From the NCBI GenBank assembly GCA_963837325.1, contig CAWIMV010000001.1:930001-994000 (forward strand): 64,000 bases of DNA, in the 5' to 3' direction. Shown piece by piece: positions 1 to 7,537 of the stretch. Each line of letters begins with the position of its first letter. Position 1 is the stretch's first letter. Below the pieces are notes generated by a model. That model did not search any database. It was not told the DNA's origin and was given only the letters and a program-made list of their open reading frames with translations. The stretch comes from CAVQKZ01 sp963837325 (GTDB lineage: Bacteria; Actinomycetota; Actinomycetes; Mycobacteriales; Jatrophihabitantaceae). A program made the position numbers and the translations under genes.

Positions 1-825
1 GATCGCGTCCAGGTGGCTGCGGCCTCGTTGCCGCTCGGCCCGGGCCCGCTTGACGTAGAACAACGAATAGTCGACGCCGACGGCCATGCCCATCAGCAGG
101 ATCATGCTGGACGTCGTGCCCGAATCCGGCACGAAGTGGGAGGCGAGCGCGGCCAGTCCGGTGGCCGAGCCGACCGCCGAGAGTGCGAGCAGCACCGGCA
201 CGCCCGCGGCCACGATCGCGCCGAACGCGACGAGCAGGATCAGCAACGTGACCGGCAGGCTGAAGTCGGCCGCGGCGCCGAGGTCCTTGCTCACCTGGTC
301 GTCGACGGCGTTGTTCAGCGACGCGCCGCCGACCTGCTCGACCCGCAGGGCCGGAAACTGCTTCTGCACGCCATCGGTCGCATGTTGCAGAGCGCCGACT
401 CGGTCTGAGGCCGTCTCGGGGTCCCCGCTGATCGTGGCCTCCACCATGAGGGCGTGGCCGTTCTTGGCCAGAAGCGGCGCATCGACCTTCGTCACCTCTG
501 CCAGCTTCGTGAGCTGCGACGTGACGGCGGCGGCCGCCTGTCGGGCCGAGGCCGAGTCGAACCGCCCGGTCCGGGCCGTGATCAGGACGTCCTCGGTCGC
601 GGGATCGGACAGGTGGGCGTCGTGCATCACGTGCGCGGCCCGGCCGGACTGGCCGGTTGCGGTGTCGAGGTCGGTCATCGTCTTCAGGCCCGACGCCTGC
701 CCGATTGCGATGCAGCCGGCGACGAACACCAGCCACATCGCAATCGCGCGCCACGGGTGCGTGGCACTCCAGCGAGCGACCCGGACCGTAACCGGACGGC
801 GGACAACGGCGTGCTTCTCGGACAC
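1..825 (-). CDS. MMPL family (RND-type) membrane transporter, N-terminal part, cut by window edge
   Basis: The first 275 codons are present; the gene runs off the left edge. An N-terminal helix (about residues 20-40, after THPWRAIAM) is followed by an extracytoplasmic domain and then by several hydrophobic helices. The visible sequence ends in the MMPL signature GMAVGVDYSLFYVKRAR. Members export lipids, pigments or drugs using proton-motive force; the substrate cannot be inferred. The GTG start at 825 is preceded by the Shine-Dalgarno AGAAAGG. The gene is divergent from the two-component system at 988, whose kinase-regulator pair could control it (inference from position only). Confidence 0.88.
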   Translation of the reverse strand, partial: MSEKHAVVRRPVTVRVARWSATHPWRAIAMWLVFVAGCIAIGQASGLKTMTDLDTATGQSGRAAHVMHDAHLSDPATEDVLITARTGRFDSASARQAAAAVTSQLTKLAEVTKVDAPLLAKNGHALMVEATISGDPETASDRVGALQHATDGVQKQFPALRVEQVGGASLNNAVDDQVSKDLGAAADFSLPVTLLILLVAFGAIVAAGVPVLLALSAVGSATGLAALASHFVPDSGTTSSMILLMGMAVGVDYSLFYVKRARAERQRGRSHLDAI

Positions 826-987
826 GGTGGTGCCTTTCTGACCAGGATGTCGATGACGCCGTCAACGCTGTCGCGACGGCCCGGAAAGCACACGGGTCCT
901 GACACCCGGACCGTGGTGGACCTAGCTCCACTAACAACAGCGGTCGAGTGCGTCAGGATGGACGCACACCGGTGAGAGGAGGTCCAC
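826..987. promoter_or_regulatory. divergent intergenic region between MMPL gene and sensor kinase, with short palindrome
   Basis: This 162-bp region lies between two divergent genes and must hold both promoters. At 916-931 there is an inverted repeat GTGGA-N6-TCCAC, a possible regulator operator. The kinase start at 988 has a strong GAGAGGAGG ribosome site. No convincing -35/-10 pair was assigned. Confidence 0.35.
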
Positions 988-2136
988 ATGGTGCTGGCCG
1001 GATTCGCGATGCGGCTACGCCTGTGGTTGTGGGCCGTCGTCGCGACCGTTCTCGCCGTGACGTCGCTCGTCCTGTTCATCGTGATGGTCGCCGGCGCCGC
1101 CACCGTCGTCGTCTGGGTCGGCTTGCCGGTGCTCTACGTCGCCATCCGGGCGGTGCGGCCGATCGCTGCCCTGCACCGCCGCTACGTGGGCGCGTTGCTG
1201 GGGACGCCGATCGAGTCGCCCTACGTCCCACGGCCCGACGGCAATCTGCTCGTCCGGCTGCGGGCATTGGCCACGGACCCGGCCACCCGGCGCGACACCA
1301 TGTGGCTGGTCGCGAACGGCACCGTGGGCGTGGTGCTCACGCTCGTCGCGGTCGTGGAAGGGCTGGTCGACCTGATTTTCTGGTGGCTGCCCAAAGGGGT
1401 GTTCGTGCACCTGCACGCGCACCTGGCCCGCGCGCTGCTCGCACCGAACGAGAAAACGCGGCTGGCGCAGCGGGTCCAAGAGCTCACCGCGTCGCGGGCG
1501 GAGACGGTCGACACCTCGGCGGCGGAGTTGCGGAGGATCGAACGCGACCTGCACGACGGGGCGCAGGCCCGACTCGTCTCGCTCGGGATGAGCCTCGGGC
1601 TGGCGGACGAACTGCTCGCGGCCGACCCGGCGACCGCGCGAGCGCTGCTGGCTGAGGCGCGCGCATCGAGCAGCGAAGCCCTCGCGGAACTGCGCGATCT
1701 CGTCCGGGGCATCCATCCTCCGGTCCTCGCCGACCGGGGACTCGTTGGCGCGGTCGAGGCGCTCGCCTTGGCCTCGTCGTTGCCGGTGGACATCACGGCC
1801 GAGGTACCCGGTCGGCTCTCGGCGCCAGTTGAATCAGCCGCCTACTTCGCCGTGGCCGAGGCGCTGGCCAATGCCATCAAGCACAGTGGCGCAACCCGCG
1901 TCGACATCACCATGCTGCACAGCGGCGAGTCGCTCGACATCTCCGTGCGTGATGACGGGACCGGCGGCGCCGCACCCGAGGCTGGCACCGGTCTGCGCGG
2001 CATCGAGCGCCGCCTGGCCGCCTTCGACGGCACGCTGACGGTCGAAAGTCCGCCCGGGGGACCGACGATTGTGGCTATGGTGCTGCCGTGCGCGTCGTCC
2101 TCGCCGAAGATCTCGCCCTCCTCCGAGACGGCCTGA
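988..2136 (+). CDS. NarL-type two-component sensor histidine kinase
   Basis: A 382-residue membrane histidine kinase. The N-terminus (about 1-135) has hydrophobic segments typical of the actinobacterial 'putative sensor' domain. It is followed by a HisKA_3 dimerisation box with the phospho-acceptor His in ERDLHDGAQ (about residue 190), then an HATPase_c domain with the N-box EALANAIKHSG and the glycine-rich DDGTGG and GTGLRGIERR motifs. The ATG has a strong upstream GAGAGGAGG. The 3' end overlaps the response regulator gene by 49 bp, so the two are translationally coupled. The ligand is unknown; the adjacent MMPL transporter is a plausible target. Confidence 0.93.
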   Translation: MVLAGFAMRLRLWLWAVVATVLAVTSLVLFIVMVAGAATVVVWVGLPVLYVAIRAVRPIAALHRRYVGALLGTPIESPYVPRPDGNLLVRLRALATDPATRRDTMWLVANGTVGVVLTLVAVVEGLVDLIFWWLPKGVFVHLHAHLARALLAPNEKTRLAQRVQELTASRAETVDTSAAELRRIERDLHDGAQARLVSLGMSLGLADELLAADPATARALLAEARASSSEALAELRDLVRGIHPPVLADRGLVGAVEALALASSLPVDITAEVPGRLSAPVESAAYFAVAEALANAIKHSGATRVDITMLHSGESLDISVRDDGTGGAAPEAGTGLRGIERRLAAFDGTLTVESPPGGPTIVAMVLPCASSSPKISPSSETA

Positions 2137-2732
2137 TCCGGCTGCTCGAGGCGCACGACTTCGAGGTCGTCGAGGCCGTCGACAACGGGCCGTCGCTGCT
2201 TCGGGCGCTGACCACGCATCGACCGGACATCGCGGTCGTCGACGTGCGGTTGCCACCGACGTTTACCGACGAAGGGCTGCGGGCGGCGATCGAGGCCCGC
2301 GGTCAGATTCCGGGGCTGCCGGTGCTCGTGCTTTCGCAGTACGTAGAGCAGCTGTACGCCCGTGAGCTGCTGGCCGATCGGACGGGCGGAGTCGGGTACC
2401 TGCTCAAGGACCGGGTCTTCGACGTCAAGCAGTTCATCGACGCGGTGCGGCACGTTGCCGGCGGTGGGACGGCGATGGATCCCGAGGTGGTTGCCCAGCT
2501 GCTGAGCCGGCGCAGCGGGCACAAGCCGCTCGCTTCGCTGACGCCGCGGGAGCGGGAGGTGCTCGGGCACATGGCGGAGGGTCGGTCGAACGCGGCGATC
2601 GCTGCCAAGATGTTCATCACCGAGAAGGCGGTGAGCAAGCACACCAATAGCATCTTTGCGCGGTTGTCGCTGCCGCCTTCTGAGGATGACAACCGGCGGG
2701 TGTTGGCGGTGTTGGCTTACTTGAATGGGTGA
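2088..2732 (+). CDS. NarL/LuxR-family response regulator
   Basis: A 214-residue regulator that starts at GTG inside the 3' end of the kinase gene. The receiver domain (about 1-120) has the acidic pair in LAEDLAL, the phospho-acceptor Asp in VVDVRLPP and the conserved Lys in YLLKDRV. The C-terminal LuxR-type helix-turn-helix (about 150-205) reads SLTPREREVLGHMAEGRSN. It is the partner of the upstream HisKA_3 kinase and is expected to bind DNA after phosphorylation. Its regulon is unknown. Confidence 0.95.
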   Translation: MRVVLAEDLALLRDGLIRLLEAHDFEVVEAVDNGPSLLRALTTHRPDIAVVDVRLPPTFTDEGLRAAIEARGQIPGLPVLVLSQYVEQLYARELLADRTGGVGYLLKDRVFDVKQFIDAVRHVAGGGTAMDPEVVAQLLSRRSGHKPLASLTPREREVLGHMAEGRSNAAIAAKMFITEKAVSKHTNSIFARLSLPPSEDDNRRVLAVLAYLNG

Positions 2733-2820
2733 AAGGCAAAAAGCTCAGCGACGAAGGAGTTAGGTGGTGGGCTGGGTCTCGCTGCCGGCTTGCGGTTCCC
2801 GACTAAACGCCTTGCGGAAT

Positions 2821-2870
2821 AAGGTGAAAGTGCTTCCGTTGCGTCGGTCTTCTGTGCTATAATCGACCGT
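2821..2870 (+). promoter_or_regulatory. leaderless, RecA-NDp/PafBC-like promoter of HNH gene 1
   Basis: The -10 TATAAT (2858-2863) lies 7 bp before the ATG, so the transcript should begin at the start codon. Upstream, GTCGGT (2843-2848) falls at the position of the core of the RecA-independent DNA-damage promoter (consensus TTGTCRGTG-N8-TAnnnT). A block at 2821-2835, AAGGTGAAAGTGCTT, matches 14 of 15 bases at 54728-54742 before the second HNH gene, at nearly the same spacing. The paralogue's motif is the better match. Confidence 0.65.
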
Positions 2871-4230
2871 ATGAGCGAAGATGAGATAGACGGTTCGGAG
2901 CCGTACGTTCCTTCGCTCCTGGACGCCGACCTCGCCCCCGATGATGTCGCGGCCTGGGCCGCGACCGTCACCCCGGGCTCGGCGGTCGTGAAGCCGCTCG
3001 TTCACGTGAACGTCCACCGGTTGTCCTATGCCGGTCGGGTCGATGCCCTTGCGGCGTTGGAGCGGCAGCGGTCCTGGATCGACGCTCAACAGTTGCGGTT
3101 GTTGGCGGTCATGGCCAACGAGCCGGTCGAACCCGGTTCGATCGAGGAGATGGATAAGCAGTGGGTCAAAGAAGACGTCGCCTGCGCACTACGCCTCTCA
3201 GCTCAGACCGCGGCCGATCGCCTCGAGTTCGCCAAAGCCATGACCCGCCTGCCCGCCACCCTTGATCTGCAGGAGCGTGGTGAGATCACGGTGCATCACT
3301 CCCGCCACCTGGCCGAGACGGTCATGACCCTCGACGACGACACGACCACCGCGATCGAGACGTCGGTGTTGCCGAAGGCGCCGGAGCAAGTGCTGGCGAA
3401 CTTCAAACGCTCGGTCCGCAAAGCCGTGTTGAGCGTCGCTCCGAAGGCGGCGGAGGAACGCCACGTCGAAGCGGTGAAACAGCGGCGGGTCGTGCGCACG
3501 CCAGTGGCCGACGGGATGAGTGAGATTTGGATGCTGCTGCCCGACACCGGGGCGAGCACGTTCATGACCGCCGTCGATGCCCTGGCCCGCCGCGTGCCCT
3601 GCGACGATGACCGGACCGCCGATCAACGGCGCGCTGATGCGGTGGTGCAGCTGGCGTTGAACACCCTGCACGGGTCCGATGTCGGACGAGTTGCCGCGCG
3701 AGCACGGCCTACGCCCCTCGATCCAGGTCACGGTCGCGCTGTCGACCCTGCTCGGCCTGGACGAGCAGCCCGGCGAGTTGGCCGGTTCCGGTCCGATCCC
3801 CGCCGCGGTCGCCCGCCGGATCGCCGCCGACCAGACCGGGACCTGGCGCCGGCTGCTCACCGACGAACGAGGTCGCCTGCTCGACTACGGCCGCAGCACC
3901 TACCGGCCACCGAAAGACCTGGCCGACCATGTGATCGCGAGGGACCGCAGCTGCCGCTACCCGCACTGCAACCGTCAAGCCCGGCTTTGCGATCTCGAAC
4001 ATCAGATCCCGTGGGAGGACGGCGGCGAAACCAACGCCGACAACCTGAACGCGATCTGCAGCCGCCACCACCACGCCAAACACGAAGCCGGCTGGCAACC
4101 AGAACGACAACCCGACGGCACCATCGAATGGACCAGCCCAACCGGCCACCGGTACCGCGAAGAACCTGCCACCTACCCGATCGACCGCACGGTCGAGCTG
4201 AGCCGACCTGACGAGCCGAGTACTGGCTAG
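2871..4230 (+). pseudogene. DUF222 / 13E12-type HNH endonuclease, frameshifted
   Basis: Frame one (from ATG 2871) encodes a DUF222 N-terminal region up to about NTLHGSD near 3677. The rest of the family, including the HNH nuclease with CRYPHCNRQARLCDLEH and CSRHHHAKHE, continues in the +1 frame from about 3679 to the stop at 4230. The two parts join to about 452 residues, normal for the family. One extra base or two missing bases between about 3660 and 3690 explains this. The ATG at 3679 has no good ribosome site, so independent translation of the nuclease half is unlikely. The family is multicopy in actinobacteria and often damage-inducible. Its stop codon overlaps that of the convergent DUF3043 gene on CTAG (4227-4230). 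Confidence 0.8.
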
Positions 4231-4835
4231 AGCGGATCACCGATCGACTTCGTCGGCGCGGGCAAGCGCCAACGGCGAGGCAGGTAGGCCCGGCTGCCGG
4301 CGTAGAAGCCGATCGACAACGCGCTGCCTTCGGCTTTGCCGTTGCGCTCGATAGCGATCTTGCGCAGCCGCTGGCCGGTGAACACCCACTCCAAAATTAG
4401 GGCGAGGAACACGAAGATGACCAGGAACTGCACGTACGGCAGCAGGTAACTGACGATCATCAGCGGGAAAAGCAAGAGGAGGTAGTTGCTGAACATGCGG
4501 TGCGAGTCGACGTAATCGCGAGCCAGTTTGCGGGTCGCGCCCTGGTCCCGGCGCGGAAGAAAGGCCGGGTCGCCTTTACGGAGCGCCTCGCGCCGCTGTT
4601 GCGGGGTCATCTTCGCCGCGGGGGTATTGCGGGCCGTTTTGGCCGCCTTCGACTGTTGCTTCTGCCGGGCGTAAGCCTCCTTGCGGGTCTTCGGCGCACT
4701 GACCGGCCCGCGCTGCACGGTGGACTCACGACGCTTGGGGGTGGGTCGACCCTTCCCGCCGGTGGGCGTTGGTTCGACGACATCGGTGACGACGTCGCCG
4801 GCGGGCTCGACATTGCGGCGGGGCAGCAGCTTCAC
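4227..4835 (-). CDS. DUF3043 membrane protein
   Basis: A 202-residue protein of the actinobacterial DUF3043 family (Rv2206 position in the M. tuberculosis gene order, from memory). A long basic, disordered N-terminus (about 1-100, rich in Lys/Arg/Pro/Thr) precedes the conserved block RDYVDSHRMFSNYLLLLFP, two close transmembrane helices (about 115-155) and a short conserved tail with RAYLPRRWRLP. Its function is unknown. The GTG start at 4835 lies 7 bp after TACTCT (4843-4848), consistent with a leaderless transcript. Confidence 0.88.
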   Translation of the reverse strand: MKLLPRRNVEPAGDVVTDVVEPTPTGGKGRPTPKRRESTVQRGPVSAPKTRKEAYARQKQQSKAAKTARNTPAAKMTPQQRREALRKGDPAFLPRRDQGATRKLARDYVDSHRMFSNYLLLLFPLMIVSYLLPYVQFLVIFVFLALILEWVFTGQRLRKIAIERNGKAEGSALSIGFYAGSRAYLPRRWRLPAPTKSIGDPL

Positions 4836-5007
4836 ATCGATGAGAGTAAGCGAAACCTGGCCCGAATACCGCGACGGGTTGGCGACTCAGGCGGTGGCAG
4901 CAAATCTTGACGCAACGCTGATGAAGGGCAGCCGTGGCGCTGACGTAGTCCCAATACACAGAATGGCGTGCTGCAATGTGACGTCATAGCAGAGCGGAAG
5001 GAAGGCG

Positions 5008-5982
5008 ATGACCGACCAGTGGCGGGCCCGCTCGCAACAGATCGGCTGGGTGCTCCTTCCGCTGCGGGCGTTCCTCGCGTTCGTCTACATCTACGGCGGG
5101 CTGTCCAAAATCGCTGACCGGCGTTTCCTCGACGCGTCGTCGCCGCTGTCGATGCACTCGTCGGTCGCAGCCGTGCGCTCGTCCAGCCCGATCGGAGGCC
5201 TGCTCGGCCCGGTGGAGGCGCACAGTTTCGCCTTCGGCCTCCTGATGGCGGTCGCGGAACTGGCCGTAGGGCTTGGCGTGCTGCTCGGCCTGCTCACTCG
5301 GGTCGCCGCTGCCGGCGGGATGCTGCTCGGGCTATCCCTGTGGCTGACGGTGAGCTGGAACGCCGAGCCGTGGTTCACCAGTGCTGACCTGGTCTACCTG
5401 TTCGCGTTCACGCCAATGGTGATCGCCGGCGCGGGCGGCGTCCTCGCTCTGGACGCGTGGCTCGACCACGCCCGGGCCACCCATCCCGGTACCGGCGAGG
5501 ACCGCACGCGGCGTTCGTTGCTGGTCGGGGCGACCGCCGTCCTTGGCGCCGTACTGCTGGGCGGTTCGGCGATGTTCCGCCGGCCAGCACATAGTCCGGC
5601 TGCCGGTTCGGCGCGGCCCGACGACACCACGCCGTCCACTTCCGGATCCACCAGCTCGGCGTCGTCCGGCGGGGGAAGCTCAGGCCCCGTGCTCACGGCC
5701 GCCGCGAAGGTGCCGGTCGGGGGAGCGCGCAAGGTCACCGACAGCGCGACGGCGGAAACCGTGTGGGTGCTGCAGTTGCAACCGGGGAAATTCACCGCCT
5801 ACAACGCCAGTTGTCCGCATCAGGGCTGCCCAGTGAGCTTCGTCTCGCCGTCCGGCGGCTTCGCCTGCCCATGCCATGGCTCCCGCTTCGACGCCCAGGG
5901 TCACGTCGTGAATGGCCCGGCCCAGCGGGGGTTGAGCCCCATCCCGGTGGTCGTCGACGGCGCAAATATCCGAGCCACGTAG
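5008..5982 (+). CDS. DoxX-like membrane domain fused to a Rieske [2Fe-2S] domain
   Basis: A 324-residue fusion. Residues about 10-155 form a four-helix DoxX/DoxD-like membrane domain (PLRAFLAFVYIYGGLSKI; LLMAVAELAVGLGVLLGLLTR). After a further hydrophobic segment (about 170-190) comes a Ser/Gly/Thr-rich linker. The C-terminal Rieske domain (about 230-324) has both cluster loops, CPHQGCP and CPCHGSRF, so the [2Fe-2S] ligands are intact. The topology suggests an extracytoplasmic cluster tethered to a quinone-reactive membrane domain (inference). The ATG has a GGAAGGA ribosome site. It lies beside respiratory and Fe-S assembly genes, and a redox role is likely though the substrate is unknown. 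Confidence 0.85.
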   Translation: MTDQWRARSQQIGWVLLPLRAFLAFVYIYGGLSKIADRRFLDASSPLSMHSSVAAVRSSSPIGGLLGPVEAHSFAFGLLMAVAELAVGLGVLLGLLTRVAAAGGMLLGLSLWLTVSWNAEPWFTSADLVYLFAFTPMVIAGAGGVLALDAWLDHARATHPGTGEDRTRRSLLVGATAVLGAVLLGGSAMFRRPAHSPAAGSARPDDTTPSTSGSTSSASSGGGSSGPVLTAAAKVPVGGARKVTDSATAETVWVLQLQPGKFTAYNASCPHQGCPVSFVSPSGGFACPCHGSRFDAQGHVVNGPAQRGLSPIPVVVDGANIRAT

Positions 5983-6115
5983 GTGCCCAAGGCGCGGCGC
6001 GCCCTGGGCTGGCTGTACTTGCGCTGATCGCTGCGTACGATGGGAATAGCCAGCGGGCGGCAGCCGGTTGGCCTCAAATGAGCCATTGTTTCCAGACCTT
6101 GCCCCAGGGAGCCTC

Positions 6116-6502
6116 ATGACTGCCATCGAGACCTCATCGGTCGAGCTGACCACCGCGCCGGCCGAAGCGCCCGCCACGACCGTCACGCTCACCGACGCGG
6201 CCGCGCTCAAGGTCCGGGCCCTGCTCGACCAAGAGGGTCGCGACGACCTGCGGCTGCGGATCGCCGTGCAGCCCGGTGGTTGCTCCGGCCTGCAGTACCA
6301 GCTCTTCTTCGACGAGCGCACTCTCGACGGCGACCTCGAGATCGACCAGAGCGGCGTGCCGCTGGTCGTCGACCGGATGAGCGCCCCGTACCTCGGCGGC
6401 GCCACCGTGGACTTCACCGACACGATCGAGCAGCAGGGCTTCACGATCGACAACCCGAACGCCTCGAACGGCTGCGCCTGCGGCAACTCCTTCTGCGGCT
6501 GA
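6116..6502 (+). CDS. erpA: HesB/IscA/ErpA-type iron-sulfur insertion protein
   Basis: A 128-residue A-type Fe-S carrier. The core begins at VTLTDAAALKVRALL and has the three conserved cysteines: one in QPGGCSGLQYQ (about residue 59) and two in the C-terminal CACGNSFCG. It delivers [2Fe-2S]/[4Fe-4S] clusters to apo-proteins. Start 6116 is chosen because it has GGGAGCC upstream and the conserved core needs no longer N-terminus; an in-frame ATG at 6068 would add 16 unlikely residues. A TACGAT near 6035 could be the -10 of a leadered promoter. The neighbouring Rieske, bc1 and APS/sulfite reductase proteins are Fe-S clients (inference). Confidence 0.92.
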   Translation: MTAIETSSVELTTAPAEAPATTVTLTDAAALKVRALLDQEGRDDLRLRIAVQPGGCSGLQYQLFFDERTLDGDLEIDQSGVPLVVDRMSAPYLGGATVDFTDTIEQQGFTIDNPNASNGCACGNSFCG

Positions 6503-6547
6503 GCCGGCGGACTACGCCCGTAACGCTTTCGAAGCAAACCAGTCAGG

Positions 6548-6553
6548 TACGGT
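6548..6553 (+). promoter_or_regulatory. -10 hexamer (TACGGT) of leaderless adoK transcript
   Basis: TACGGT lies 6 bp before the ATG at 6560 and there is no Shine-Dalgarno, so transcription should start at the start codon. Confidence 0.5.
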
Positions 6554-6559
6554 TCGGCC

Positions 6560-7531
6560 ATGCCCGTCCTTGTCGCAGGATCGATCGCTACCGACCACCT
6601 GATGCATTTCCCCGGCAAGTTCGGCGACCAACTGCTCGCTGACCACTTGCACAAGGTGTCGCTGTCCTTTCTCGTCGACGACCTGGTGGTTCGTCGCGGT
6701 GGCGTGGCCGCGAACATCGCGTTCGGGATGGGTCAACTCGGCGAGGCGCCCGTGCTGATGGGCGCCGTCGGGGCCGACTTCGGGGAGTACCGGTCCTGGC
6801 TCGAGCGCAACGGCGTCAACTGCGACTTCGTCCACGTTTCCCCGATCCATCACACCGCCCGCTTCGTCTGCACCACCGACGAAGAGATGTGCCAAATCGC
6901 TTCGTTCTACGCCGGCGCCATGAGCGAGGCCCGCAACATCGAACTGGAACCGGCCTGGACCGGAACAAACGCCGACCTCGTCATCATCAGCGCCGACGAC
7001 CCCGCGGCGATGGTGCGGCACAGCACCGAGTGCCGCGAGCGCGGCTTCCGCTTCGCGGCCGACCCGTCGCAGCAGATCGCCCGGATGAGCGGCGAGGAAT
7101 TGCTGCAGCTGATCGACGGGGCCGAACTGCTGTTCACCAACGACTACGAGAAGAGCCTGCTCGAGTCGAAGACCGGCCTGTCCGAGGCCGAGGTACTGGC
7201 TCGCGTGGGCGTCCGGGTGACCACCCTCGGGTCCAAGGGCGTCGAGATCATCGGCCGCGACACCGAGCGAGTGCACGTTCCGGTCGCCCGCGAATACTCG
7301 AAGGTCGACCCGACGGGGGTCGGCGACGGCTTCCGCGCCGGCTTCCTCACCGCCCGGCAGTGGGGCCTGTCGTGGCAACGCGCGGCCGAGGTCGGCAGCT
7401 TGCTCGCCACCCTCGTGCTCGAGACGGTCGGCACTCAGGAGTACGAGGTCAAGAAACCGAACTTCGGCGAGCGCCTGGCCGAGTCCTACGGCGACGACTG
7501 CGCGGCCGACGTACTGCCGCACCTGGGCTGA
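6560..7531 (+). CDS. adoK: PfkB-family carbohydrate/adenosine kinase
   Basis: A 323-residue ribokinase-fold kinase. The N-terminal motif VAGSIATDHLMHFPG, the glycine pair in RRGGVAANIAFG, and the C-terminal anion hole and catalytic base in DPTGVGDGFRAGF mark an active PfkB enzyme. The sequence and position next to asnB match mycobacterial adenosine kinase (Rv2202c, from memory), which phosphorylates adenosine to AMP. Sugar kinase activity cannot be excluded. The ATG is leaderless-type. The gene converges on asnB with only 6 bp between stop codons. Confidence 0.85.
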   Translation: MPVLVAGSIATDHLMHFPGKFGDQLLADHLHKVSLSFLVDDLVVRRGGVAANIAFGMGQLGEAPVLMGAVGADFGEYRSWLERNGVNCDFVHVSPIHHTARFVCTTDEEMCQIASFYAGAMSEARNIELEPAWTGTNADLVIISADDPAAMVRHSTECRERGFRFAADPSQQIARMSGEELLQLIDGAELLFTNDYEKSLLESKTGLSEAEVLARVGVRVTTLGSKGVEIIGRDTERVHVPVAREYSKVDPTGVGDGFRAGFLTARQWGLSWQRAAEVGSLLATLVLETVGTQEYEVKKPNFGERLAESYGDDCAADVLPHLG

Positions 7532-7537
7532 ACGCGG

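Noticed and set aside
2821..2870. LexA SOS box at the HNH promoters
   Set aside because: No CGAAC-N4-GTTCG palindrome here or at 54.7 kb; the RecA-NDp-like motif fits instead.
3679..4230. Independent HNH gene starting at ATG 3679
   Set aside because: No ribosome site or -10 upstream, and it continues the DUF222 protein exactly where the first frame loses family similarity.
2871..4230. Insertion sequence carrying the HNH gene
   Set aside because: No transposase, terminal inverted repeats or target duplication; DUF222/HNH genes are simply multicopy in actinobacteria.
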